Shown here: positions 36,071-47,460 of the stretch, in pieces
How positions within the stretch are numbered: position 1 is the stretch's first letter
Layout of the letters: each line of letters begins with the position of its first letter
Source of the DNA: Lingula anatina
Taxonomy: Eukaryota > Brachiopoda > Lingulata > Lingulida > Lingulidae
NCBI RefSeq assembly: GCF_001039355.2
Contig: NW_019775981.1
Coordinates: 52,556 to 116,555, forward strand
Reading direction: 5' to 3'
DNA length: 64,000 nucleotides
Notes under the pieces: generated by a model
Told to the model about the DNA's origin: nothing
The model's database searches: none
Seen by the model: the letters and a program-made list of their open reading frames with translations, nothing else
Program-made: the position numbers and the translations under genes

Positions 36071-39000
36071 AAATAAAAAAAAAAATACTTCTAAGTTAAT
36101 AGCTGACAAAATCATCCAAGTACTTTACCTTGGCCATATATCCAGCCAATTCAGCATGCACAAGAGCAGCGAGGTATGTATCGTTTTTACAGCAGTTCTC
36201 CTTCATTTGCAGCATGAATAGTCTCTGGTTCTCTTGAAGACCATCTAGGTCAGTCTTAAGAACAGCCAGCTGTGCCTCTAAACCAGCCATGTCTGCTTCT
36301 AGTTTTGATCTGGCCTCTGCTGAGTCAGACCCTTGACTGTGAAAGGTGTGAAAGTATATCTAAATCTTTGATAAGTTTACTGGGTCTAAACACTTAGTAT
36401 ATGACACCAACAAAATTCATATTATGAAAATAAGACTTAAATAAAATTGATATGTCAAAATTAATACTTAATTTTTTAATGTTTGGTTACAATAAATTTT
36501 TTACCTTTTTAATGAGCTTTTGGTTGACTCCAACTCTAATTTCAAAGCCTGCAAAACAAGAAATACTTCTTAAGACATACACAATTGTCAAATGAAAAAA
36601 ATCAATCATTTCATAAGAAAATTTGTTATGTATTACAGTAAAATGTTGCCTATATACTTTATATGTAAATGAAAAGTAATATTAACTGTTTACAAATAAA
36701 TAATGATACAAATAAATGCACACATGTATACCTCTGATTTTGCTGTAATTGCTAACATTTCTTCATTGATTGCCAGGAGTTTAGCTTTCTGGTCTGCCCA
36801 CAGCTTGGCCTACAATGGGATTAAGAAATTACATGGTGTTATATTTAAATTTCCATAAAATTTTGATAAAATATCACAGAAATGGCCATAATCAAACAGA
36901 GATGTAACATGTCAAATGTGATTTCAATAAATTTAACACTAAATATCAAATTTTTGCAATAATTGCTACTTCATAAAAACTTGAGAGTATCTTATCTTCT
37001 TTTTATTCAAAATTTTAAACTCACCTGCAAGTCATCTTTTTCTGCGATCTTTGCCTCATTTACTGCTGCAAAAGCCCCCAATTCCTCCTTGATCATTGCC
37101 CTCATCATAATCTCTATGTCTGTCTTATTTATCTGCTGAGTATTGTACTGGTTCACATTTAAAAGGATTTGTTGAATCTTGGATGTCAGTGTGGATTCAT
37201 CTATATGCATACTTCCTGAACTGGAGTCTGAACTCGAATCACCATAGAAATAGCTGCTACTGTCTTGGTTATTGGACTAAAAAAAAAAAAGAGAAATATT
37301 ACACAATATTCTTAAAAAAAAAAAAAAAAACATCACAAAGGCTTTACACTGTTATCAGTTCAAAAATTCAATAAGAACTTAAAATAAAAATATGTTTTTC
37401 CTGATAAAACATATAGATATAACAACATCGCTTGAATCATAAACCATTTCAGTTATAGTAATCACAAATGCATACACTTACAAGAGAGCTATCATAACAT
37501 CAGCAGCAAAATTATCTCTCTCACCTGTCCCGAGGAGAACCCCAGCCATCCCCACAGACCACCACCTGTCTGACTGGCCACACTGTCTTCAGTAGAGATA
37601 GAACTTTCCTCAGATGTAGCCACTTCTACAGCAGAATCTTCAAACAAGGCTACAGGTGTAAAGATGCCACCACCATTTTGATATAATGCTAATAGACCTG
37701 GAACAATAGGGAAAATTCGGTATCAAATTAGATCTAACTAGGTAACACTAACCAACTATCTTAACAAGGTATCTCTGATTAGTTATATGTAAATCATTTA
37801 TTTTCTTCATGTGGAAACATCTATTTTTATCTAAAACTATAATGCACTTAAGGTCACAGTTTAAGTTACTTAATATTCATACTGCCCAAGACACTAACCT
37901 GCGATAATAAGTGGGACAAGGAAAAGCAACAGCAGTATGCATGAGAGGCTCCTACGCCTTTTTGTCTCTCTTGATCTGTAAATATGCATAACAATTATGC
38001 TGAGGGTTCAAACCAGCAAAAAGCAAAAAAAAAAAAAAAAAAAAAAAACACAAAGCTCTGAATATGAAGTTCAAGCAAGCACATCATTTTGATCATTAAC
38101 TCTTCTGAGAATACCCAAATCAAACTGGTTGGTAGGTACAGTACTGAAGTCACAACCACTAAATTCATCAAATCATGTTTTTCTTATATCCTTACCTTGA
38201 TGCCGTCCACATGTCTAGCAGCAAAACACTGGTAACGATTTTATACAGAGATCCTGCTGCAGCATAGAAGACATTGCTGCTCCCCTCACCTAGAAAAAAA
38301 AATTATAAAAAATTCATTAAGAAGAACTAAAAATCTTTCACTTAAGACTTCACATGTAATATCCAAAGGAACTTTTTATAGATATAATTAATAATGTCAT
38401 ATGATACGAGGTTATAATGCTACATTTGATGAAATACTCCCATATCATGGGAGCTGCCATCTAAGTGAATCTACTTCTATTCAACACAGATGCATCAATT
38501 AAGAAAAAAACTACTTATGGGTTTCCTTCTTCAGGCTGATTCTTAATTGTATTCATCACTTGTGCAATTTACAATATCATCAAAGCCTAACCATGTGTAA
38601 TGGATTTCAAATATTATATCCTTGGAGGTATGCACATTCTACAGGCAAATATATTTCAATACAAATGAATGATTTATCTAAGCTAAATAACTTGCCTGCC
38701 ACTGCCCCGGCTGACATTACTGTAGCTCCAGCGGACTTCATGGCTGAAGCTCCAGCTTTGCGCACACTCCTGGCTGAGGACGCCATTTTGGATGAACTTG
38801 ATGCTGCAGCAGATGACACAGATGATTTTGCTGTTTCTGCTGATGAAGTCAACACTGCCGCCCCACTCGCCCCCATCCATGAGATAGTAGACACAACTGT
38901 TGTAAATATTGTCACAATCCATGTTACTACTCTATAGAGTGAGGATGTAACTGTAGAGAGTCCAGACACAAGGGTCTCCTTTCCTATAGACAGTCCATTT

Positions 39001-42000
39001 TGAATGGAGGAGCTTCCCTCGGAGAACCCAGTCCCTATAGCTGACCCACCTGATATCAACCCAGATGTAACATAGGAACACCCTGATGATACACCACCTT
39101 TCACTGCAGAGGCTCCAGCCACTGTAGTTGTGACTATAGTTGTGATTATAGTTGTTATTATTGTTATCACTGTTGTAGAAAACCTCTTTATTGTGGACTG
39201 GTTCTGCTGTGGATAATAATAGTTGCGATGATGCTGAAGGGAATCTAATGAGGATGCTGAGGAAGATGAAAGTTTGGACGTAATTGCTGATGCAACGGAC
39301 CTGGCACCACTGGCTAGTGAACGTGCCCCGCTGGCTATTGTTGTCGTTGTGGTTATGGATGTTGTTGATGTATAATTGCTGTTCTTGGAATGTGATGATG
39401 TGGCATAACTGGATTCTGTGTCTGCAAAACCAAAATAACAATATAATTCCTTACATATCAGAAAATTTACCAGTATTAATGTAAATGTAATGTAATTTTA
39501 CTAGGTGTTGCTTGAAATTCATTAAATAATTCAGTTTTAGGAATCTAACATTTCATATTTGATTTTTTCTAGATCTAGCTTTTGGTAATCTTTCTTTTTT
39601 TCCATATTTAAATAAGCCACACCAAAGTCATGCATATCTACCTGATATTTCTTCTGAATCTGTGTTGTTGTCAAGGCCTAGAAAAAAGAGATCAATATAC
39701 TTTGATTCTTTACATAAAGGCAAGAGCAAATATGTTTAAGTTGATCTGCAACAGATCTAGTGTTGAAATAATACAATATCCATTGTATCCAAACCAAATC
39801 TATGAATCTTGGATAACACTTCTTTCAGCCAAATAACCACAAGCAGATAAATTCAAAAGATTAAAATCTAAAATCTGGTCATGGTTCACAGAAATTACAT
39901 AATTGGCTAAAATAAAATATAATATTTACATTTTCTTTATTCATAATCAAAAATGTTTAGCACTTGGTTAAAATTTTCTTAGTAGGCTCAGTGTGATCAA
40001 CACAGCAACAGCAAGTAGAAGCAAGGAGTAAACTGCCACAATGTCTTTATCAAGACATTACGCAATACATAATATCATATTATGCCTTAAGGTTTACCTT
40101 CTTACCCACAGCAAGAGCATAATGTACGGCTCACATATCTACTGTTGAGAGACAGAAAGAGTTTTTGCATACCAAGTATTTACTGTTGTTGGGATTAAAA
40201 GGAAGTATTACCGCAGTACAAATAACAAGGTATTCTGCAGCAGAATCTGTTGATTCACTTTAGTGTACAAACAAGATTGAATGCTTTAGATAGTATAGGT
40301 AAAGGTAGCCAAGTGCAAGAAAACATGACAATACCGTATCTTTATAAATAAACTTATGATTATATCATATGGTCTTTGACAAATATTCATAGCTGCTTTC
40401 CTGAACTGTCCTTAGAATTTCACAACTTATACAAATTTCAAATATGTCCAGCCAAATAATGAGAAAAAGGGTAACAATAAATTGTGTATGCCATAGATAC
40501 CGTAAGCATGTTCAAGCATAGAGTCAGCAGCAGCAGCAGCAGATTTCCTGGATCTAGTGGAAGACCTTGTGATTCTGGTATCCTCCTCAATGGCCCTGCT
40601 GCCTCCAGATGAGATATAACTTTCTTCATACTGCGATCTACGAGTCACCAATGTCCTGGTTTGCCGTCTAGGCTGGGACCTCACATTTATGCTGTCCTCT
40701 GTCACCAAAGGGGTCAGAGATCTACCACGAGACCTTCTTGAAGCTCCCCTACTTCGTTCTGGAACAAAGAAAATATCCAATCCATCCGGGTCTATAAACC
40801 TTTAAAGCCTGATATTCATTTTAGACAATATGGCAATTACCCCAATCAATTTTGTGAAATGATATATGTTTATGTAGCTTTCATTTTTCTTCTTATTATG
40901 GGGATACCACGCTTTATCCACAAAGACATGTTGAGAAGTATCTGTGATAAGACAAATACAAGTAAATAACACAGAAACAGGAAATCTAATCATGTTCTTA
41001 AAAATAGAATAGAAAATAAAAAGGCAAGAGACTCTTAACTACTTATGAAAGTTGCACTGACTACTAATAAACATAATATATGTAAATGTTACACCAGAAC
41101 ATCTTCCGTCATACCTCTGCTATAATATGCAATGTTATGGGAATGTAATGACTCATAAATATAAAATATGTGCTTAGAAGTAGGCTGAGCAATTTTAAAT
41201 GTTAACGGTTTTGGGGCCTGTAACAGAATCTTTTTTCAAGGTGTTTTATCTTTTATTCAATCAGCCACAACATCACATCTTTGCAGAATCTAACTAATTT
41301 GTGTTCACAACAGACATGATAGAAATTAAATTCACTGAAGAACTTTCAATCAATTACGTACTACTCAGTATCTAAGAAATGGTCATCACTGTTAACTTTT
41401 CTTTAAATAAAATCATAAAATTACATTCAGATTATAGCCCTTTCCCAGCTAGTACACGGGCATGCCCATCCTGCTGATCTTATCCACATGTATGCTTTCT
41501 CTGCTTCAAATAATAGCCGTTTACAACAAAAGCAAATATGTATTAGGCTTTTAATAATGATTTAGAACCAGTTAAGTACTATGAAGTCAGTCATAGTCAA
41601 CAAACTCCACCTCTCAAATATGCACTGTGGGAGTACAATTGCAGTGAAGGTCAGGAGGTGATCCACCCGCTCTATATAAATACGCCTGGCAAATTTCCCT
41701 GTTTGAAATTACTTTTCTTCTTGTAATAGCTAATGCCCTTATTGGAACCAGAACAAACTAAATCAATTACGCTCTAGATTTTATTTACAGGTCATGCTGC
41801 AGGAATTTTAAACTTGTGAGTAAACTGCTTAAATGGCCATCTTAAACATATTAGCCAAAAACTTCAACACTCATTTATTTTCAGATGTACAGATGATACG
41901 AGTATAAACAATAAATAGCATGTTAACCTAAATCTGGAATTAGTTCACTGAAAAAATAACGATACCAGTATGAATCTTGGCAAGAATCCTGACACAAAAA

Positions 42001-44689
42001 CACAGAAAAAGTACCATAACAAAGAACTGTGTCATATGTATATATGTAACTGGTATACATGTATATTACACCAAGCTCTATTTTACCTAGTGTGCAGACT
42101 AGACTGGCCATCATCACAGACTAGCTACGGTCCGATAACCATCTCGAATGACATACAGCATATAATATATAGTGAATACTGACCATATGCACTTCCATCC
42201 CTTAGTACAAGATGATTAGGAGAATCTTTGAAATCCACTGCAACTCTGCTAGAAACTGCCAAATTCATTGTATTGATATATCCTGTTCAGAAATAATAAA
42301 TCAAACTGAATGTGTAATTAGCATGTCAAATCTTTTGGGGCTCCCTCCACTTGGAATTGTTTGCTAACATGAAGACCATCCACCTCTGCTATGCCATAAA
42401 GACTATAAATTCTGTCGAGCAGGCTTGCCTTTTTCACCTACATTAACAAGGTCACCACTAGGGGTCTCTGCACATTCACGCAAAATGTGAAATATAAGAT
42501 CTAAAATCTTCAAGACTAGTTTTCAATGTGATTCAGGTACTTGTAAGCTTGTTTTTGTACATACTATATTCAAACTTGAGGCTTAGAGAATTTGATAGGG
42601 ATGGAATCAGACCGCTCCCTATTCAAAAGTCAAACCGGTTTTTTGGCAAGTTTTCATGCCACTGGATCGCAATGCTTCTCTAATTTCAACTGTTGTGCCA
42701 CTGAGTAACAATACTATAAGTATTATTTACCAAGTCAACTTTGCAAACAGTAGTACATTTTAAAAATCGGGTAATGTCAAATCAGTACAGCATTCCACTA
42801 TAATGTAAATAATTAAATGATGCAGCAAAAAAAGAATAAAATAAAAATAATGGGTTTGAATATCATTTATAATAGTTTTGTCTTGTTGATTTAAAAACAC
42901 CAATGTGAAAAGTAGTATCAAATATGTACAGAATATTTAAAGCTTTACAGCTAGTTAAGCTTAACTCAATTCAGCCAACTTCTATGCCTAAAATCTCTTG
43001 AAACTGGATTAAACATGTATTTAATTTTTCAAATTTAATATTTATATTCAATATTCTCAGATTTAAATAAATTTCATTCAAAATAAATAAATAAATAAGT
43101 ATTTATATGATTAACTTCAACCTTCGGGTTGCAATATTTCAATAGAGATTATTATTATTATTATATAAAAAAATATATTGATTTGATATTTGGCTAAGAA
43201 GAAAATATATACATGTACCACAGTGAACCTTTTATCGCAACTGTGATGTAACTTAACTGCAGTGTGATGGAAATACTAATATGTACAGTGTATGTCAATC
43301 TCTGTGTTGAGTCTAATCAACAGCTGCAAGAAAAATACTTTCTAGTAAAAAGATTCTTTATAGAACTGTAATAATGTTAAACATGCTCTTTCTGTGCCCA
43401 TTTACGATGATTTGTGAGGTAGTTTAGGCATTAAGTTTGTGTATTGTCTTTTTGTCTAGATATATTTATCTAATTGTTTCAAATGATTGTACCTTTGTTA
43501 TCTCTCCCATACACATCTGCTGAATGCAATCTTGTACATTTGATGAAAAAAACACAGCTGCAAGCAACTCAGTAATGCATCACAGGTGGGCATCCATTCT
43601 GAATCTGCATTGTTACATATACTGGGATTCAGCAGAGGATGTCACGGCATTCAATCTGACAAATATCTCTGTACTATCATTCATGTTTATACACAGCCAC
43701 ATGCCATTTCCATCAAGAAACACCTAGTATGAAAACCTAATGTTTTATTGTACATGTGTCCCTAAACTGTATGTTAAATACATGCAAACAAATGAAGACA
43801 CTCACCTGTGTGCAACTAGCAGACTTACTTTTCTTTTAAATGTACATATGCATAAGAATTCAGACAAGCAATAAATCTCTTTAAACATGGGCCATTTATT
43901 TTAGAGGAATTAAAATTCCTATGGTTGCTAGCAAAATGAGACTAAATGCTGTGAAACATAAGCATTATATTTTTCACTAGTATTTTTATTTCTACAATTT
44001 TTCTAATATTTGATGTTCTGCAGTTTGATCACAAATTACCATTGAAGAAATATTTGTATTATGCTTTTGAAGTTTCATTTCATATAATTTTCTATGCCAT
44101 CTGTTTAGAAAGAAAAGTCCATCAAAATAAATAATGCACTTGGTACCTTCAAGAAATAAGACCTGCTGACTGAAATAATGTTAAGAAATTCTCAATGAAA
44201 TGTTGGACTGTATATTCTATCACATCTAAACCTGTTGAGTTGTCATGTTATTTTTATGCAATGATATACACAGGAATAAATGAGTGACAGAATGTATCAA
44301 CTTCACAAACTAGCATAGTCAACTGACAGTAATTCAGTTGAAAACATTGAAATTTCCATTTTACTACCTACAAGCAAGCCCAGAGATTAGTCTCTATAGT
44401 TTAATGATATGACCTTTCAAAGAAGGCACTCAAGTCATCTGTCTAAATATTTATACAAAATTACATCTAACATCAAACTTATTGTTCTAAAAGGATGTTT
44501 TGGGGTCAAACTCCAGTTCTTTTCACATCACAATTTTCTGTCTAAAATAGTCCTGTCTGAAAAGATTATTTGGCTTATAAAATTCTTATTACCTGACTCT
44601 CTGTCATCATCCAACTCTGTCAAACGCTCAGTCAAATTAGCTACAGCTGTGTTGCGTTTTCCTTTCTGCAGTACTCCTCTGCGAGACAT
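34025..44689 (-). CDS. SUN-domain inner nuclear membrane protein (SUN1/SUN2-like)
   Basis: LINC-complex component: the N-terminus faces the nucleoplasm (lamina, telomeres) and the C-terminal SUN domain in the perinuclear space binds KASH proteins. Exons: 44689-44593, 40758-40501, 39677-39642, 39421-38696, 38289-38196, 37975-37899, 37697-37525, 37276-37025, 36809-36732, 36548-36505, 36336-36129, 35832-35608, 35480-35396, 35166-35051, 34787-34620, 34405-34313, 34141-34025 (TGA). Phases agree throughout; 948 aa from MSRRG, whose MSRR start resembles vertebrate SUN2 (717 aa in human). Order: Arg/Ser-rich nucleoplasmic part, two Thr/Ile- or Val-rich hydrophobic stretches (~213-234, ~291-312), main TM helix (~416-435), luminal coiled coil, SUN domain (~783-948). 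The exon ending at 38696 uses a GC donor. Upstream exons at 44900-44932 and 45170-45247 remain in frame, so translation may start further 5'. Confidence 0.95.
35608..37276 (-). CDS. SUN luminal coiled-coil exons
   Basis: Exons 37276-37025, 36809-36732, 36548-36505, 36336-36129 and 35832-35608. The encoded residues are rich in Leu, Glu, Lys and Gln with heptad-like spacing (AKLWADQKAKLLAINEE, ALKLELESTKSSLK, EAQLAVLKTDLDGLQENQ), as in the trimerising luminal coiled coils of SUN1/2. All acceptors and donors are canonical. Confidence 0.9.
36020..36087. repeat. (AAAT)n microsatellite
   Basis: A tandem AAAT tract with flanking A-runs, in the SUN intron between the exons at 36129 and 35832. Confidence 0.95.
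37899..37975 (-). CDS. SUN transmembrane exon
   Basis: A 77-nt exon encoding Arg-rich TKRRR immediately before CILLLLFLVPLIIAGLL. This is a basic nucleoplasmic flank followed by a single strong membrane helix, the expected inner-nuclear-membrane topology. The helix finishes in the next exon (LLALY). Confidence 0.92.
38696..39421 (-). CDS. SUN nucleoplasmic exon, Ser/Thr/Ala-rich, GC donor
   Basis: This 726-nt exon has acceptor TTTTGCAG and donor GCAAGT. It is open in only one frame compatible with its neighbours. It encodes a Ser/Thr/Ala-rich low-complexity region with two hydrophobic stretches (VITIITTIITTIVTTTVAG and YRVVTWIVTIFTTVVSTISW). SUN1 also has hydrophobic segments before its true TM helix, so these may be membrane-associated rather than spanning. 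Longer open frames overlapping this exon in the other minus frames are not expected to be coding. Confidence 0.88.
40501..40758 (-). CDS. SUN nucleoplasmic Arg/Ser-rich exon
   Basis: 258 nt, phase 1 at both ends, canonical sites. It encodes Arg/Ser-rich basic sequence (ERSRGASRRSRGRS) likely to bind nucleic acid or lamina, followed by an Ala run (KSAAAAAD). It joins in phase to the MSRR exon and to the acidic exon 39677-39642 (DNNTDSEEIS). Confidence 0.9.
40759..44592. other. SUN intron; nothing recognised
   Basis: A 3.8-kb AT-rich intron. No exon, RNA gene or mobile element that I can support, only short A/T microsatellites near 43085-43160. Confidence 0.6.
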
Positions 44690-45247
44690 GTTTGGACTGA
44701 TGTAGCCTTTGTTTAAATGCTTTACTGTATAAGTCCCTCTGCAAGAGAATTCTCTTGGTAAATTTTAAAGAACTTTTCTAAAACAAAGTTATGCAGGAAA
44801 AATAAACTGACCATTTGGTAGAATTATTTTCAACTGTATACAATTACATGTACATAAAATGTGCTTGTTCAAATATGAAAACAAGAAAACTTAACTTACG
44901 TTCTTGAATAAGTGTAATCTGTCTTTGGTCTCCTGCAAAAAGAAAAAAAAAGACTCTAAAGAAAAAGATCATTAAATCTGAAAATCATCAAGCCATTTAG
45001 AAAAACTAGAATTTTACCACTTAGAAGTCCACAAAATGGATTAATATTCCATAGGAAGACACTCTCCCAACTAAAAACATAATACTTATATATAAAAAAA
45101 TAAAAAAAACTTCTGTATTAATCTTTGGGCCCACTACTTTGGGTGGGGTCCACGAATAATCTCACTTGCCTTTCAAAGTCGTCTTGCTGATATGTAAACT
45201 TGGTTGGGGTGCTAACAACTTTACCATCAACTTCTACAACTGCAACT
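44593..45247 (-). CDS. SUN start exon plus two in-phase upstream exons
   Basis: The exon 44738-44593 carries MSRRGVLQKGKRN at 44689. The frame stays open upstream through this exon (GTYTVKHLNKGYISPN), through 44932-44900 (RPKTDYTYSR) and through 45247-45170 (VAVVEVDGKVVSTPTKFTYQ), with matching phase 2 junctions. The 45170 exon joins in this frame only with a GC donor (GAAAG then GCAAGT). A GT donor four bases downstream (CAA then GTGAGA) would instead shift the frame. Either SUN has a longer N-terminus, as SUN1 has upstream of its internal MSRR, or these exons belong to an upstream transcript. No ATG is visible in the 45247-45170 exon. Confidence 0.65.
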
Positions 45248-47430
45248 CTGTTGAAGAAAAAAAGAACTATTTCATTCTACTTTTAATGCAAAATAATAAA
45301 ACTCTACACATAAGAAGGAAAGTAAAATGTGAAGCTCAGCTTTAAAGAAGAATGTTTATTTTTTCACCAACAGGAATATGTTGGTATCACAAAAGGAGTC
45401 AGGCATAACACAACATAAAGGCTATTCAAATTCAGCTTTCCTCTGACACAGCAGGAATAACAACTATTAGTCAATGTTTCAGCTATAATATGCACTGCTA
45501 TATTGAATGCAGATATTGTGTGTGAATGGTTTTTCGATGCAAACCATTGCTTATGGTTATAATGACCATTCACTGCATCAATAGTACCAAACAAGGCTAG
45601 TCAATTAATCAAATATTTACAATATTTAAATATCACATCTATTGCAGTTATGAGAACGAACCACATCTCTTACAGCTAGGGAAACTGATCAAAACATATG
45701 AGTAAAATGTCTATTTCATACATATATGTAACTGAACTTCATTGAAGAACTTCTATTGATACATATTTTTCTTTCAATAAGTTCACTCAACTGCTTCATT
45801 GTGTATTAAATCAAACAGCACTGGAAAACATTCCTTTGAGGAATCTACCACATTTAGAAGACCCTGGGCTGTTGCCCGACCTCTTTTATTGTACTATTTT
45901 AGCAGGAATATTGACCATGCAAATAACACAGTCACTACATGCTAAACTTTTGCCTTTTACCAGTCCCTGTAAGCTAACAAGGAGAATTTAATACACCATT
46001 TTCTATAAAACCCTACAATGGGTTAACATTTTCTACATGTACACATTAATTTGACCCTTCATAACATCTTTTACTTTCATTAATACTCAGTTCCTATCAT
46101 GTAACAAAGAGAAAGAAAATATTCAGTTTCAACTCATCCTTACTCTCTTGATTCTAATCAGTGAATTTCGTTGGCAACAAGTTGAAAAGGGGGAAAAGAG
46201 TGGAAAGAAATTTGTAAAATATTCCTTTCATTAATTTATTTATCATACCTACCTCTTGGGCATTTAATCTTAATTCACATAGTAATCTTTTATCTCTAAA
46301 TAAATTTAATTTACCCACTATGATGATAATTAATCAGCATTCATTCCATAATTTAACACGTTTTAGCTGACCTAGCTACAGTCATTATGATAATCATCTT
46401 TAATTCCCATTAACCACCTATTTGGAGATGTCATGAGATGTCTGAACATTTAAATAATGATGAGATGGTCTTCCAACCCCAAACCAATACCCAGAATTGC
46501 ATACTGCACTATAAGACTGTCATATTCAGCTTGCAGATTCTGACTACAGTAAACTTGTAGCATACATAAATACATCTGCTCCATCCCCACTTCACAGAGG
46601 GCCCTTTCAATAGGAGGTTATTATTATCATTATTATTATATGCATGGAGAACTCCACAGGATAAGTGAGAGTTGGGGCCTATATAAGCATAAATGCAAAC
46701 AATGAATGAATCATGAAATAAAAGGTTTTAAGCGCCAATTTCTACGACCTTTGACAGAATGCTAAAAGCGTCTTTATCAACACTATGAGATGGGACAAAC
46801 ACCTACTTGTTAATGGTCTTTAATTGCACCTTTCTGTGCCTGTCATCAGTTAAGGGATTGTGATCTGTCCCTCCACAGATGAAACAAGGGGCCATGCTCT
46901 TCTTTGGTAACTTCATCTTGAGGATCTAAGCTCAAGCTTGATGGTTTCCACTCACACTCTCACTCCATTACTATTATAAGTGACCTAGTTTGGGATCAAT
47001 ATCACCAATGGCTTCCTGCAGGCATCTTATTGGTCAATCTAACTATGGTTAGCCTAATACATATGCATTAAGGCTGGAGAGTTAGGCATTAACTTCAAAT
47101 ACTGAGCTATGACATTTTTTCTCTTTAATATACCTGCACAAATGAAACAAAATGAAAATCAGGGGTACCTACAGACTTTTTAAAAGTGTATGAACCAGAA
47201 TGCTTTTATATGCTTTCTTAACCAAAGAGGAATAATTCAAAATCAAACAGATTAATCCACTAACTGTCTTTTCCTGAAAAAAAAAAAAAAAGTTACGTAC
47301 CAATCATTCATCATTATCAAAACAAGGCAGCAAAGCTGTCAAATGTACAGACAAAAAGCAGGAAATAACTATGCACAAAATAGGCTACTGCCAATTCTGA
47401 TGCAAAAGTACATAATGTTAAACTGCAAAT
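45248..47430. other. Intronic or intergenic; one small orphan reading frame
   Basis: AT-rich sequence between the upstream SUN exons and the repeat block. The only item of note is the minus-strand reading at 46731-46916, listed separately. Confidence 0.55.
46731..46916 (-). pseudogene. Small CxxC...H reading frame with an in-frame TAG
   Basis: From ATG at 46916 the minus strand reads MKLPKKSMAPCFICGG, then HNPLTDDRHRKVQLKTINK, to a TAG at 46805-46803. The same frame then stays open for 24 further codons (HSVDKDAFSILSKVVEIGA) to TAA. The CxxC with later histidines recalls a small zinc-binding module. Codons look protein-like, but the family is unrecognised. It may be a decayed gene or transposon fragment, or an exon using the AG of the upstream GCTTAG. 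No function is assigned. Confidence 0.35.
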
Positions 47431-47460
47431 TCAACATTAAATTTTAACAAGACAGCACTG

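Noticed and set aside
38560-39484. Several overlapping long open frames on both strands around the large SUN exon
   Set aside because: Only the minus frame that joins in phase to the exons at 39677-39642 and 38289-38196 is compatible with the gene; the others are shadows of its Ser/Thr/Ala-rich sequence.
46803-46805. TAG as a proven readthrough or recoding site
   Set aside because: No stop-codon context or structure was identified; decay of an old coding fragment is simpler.
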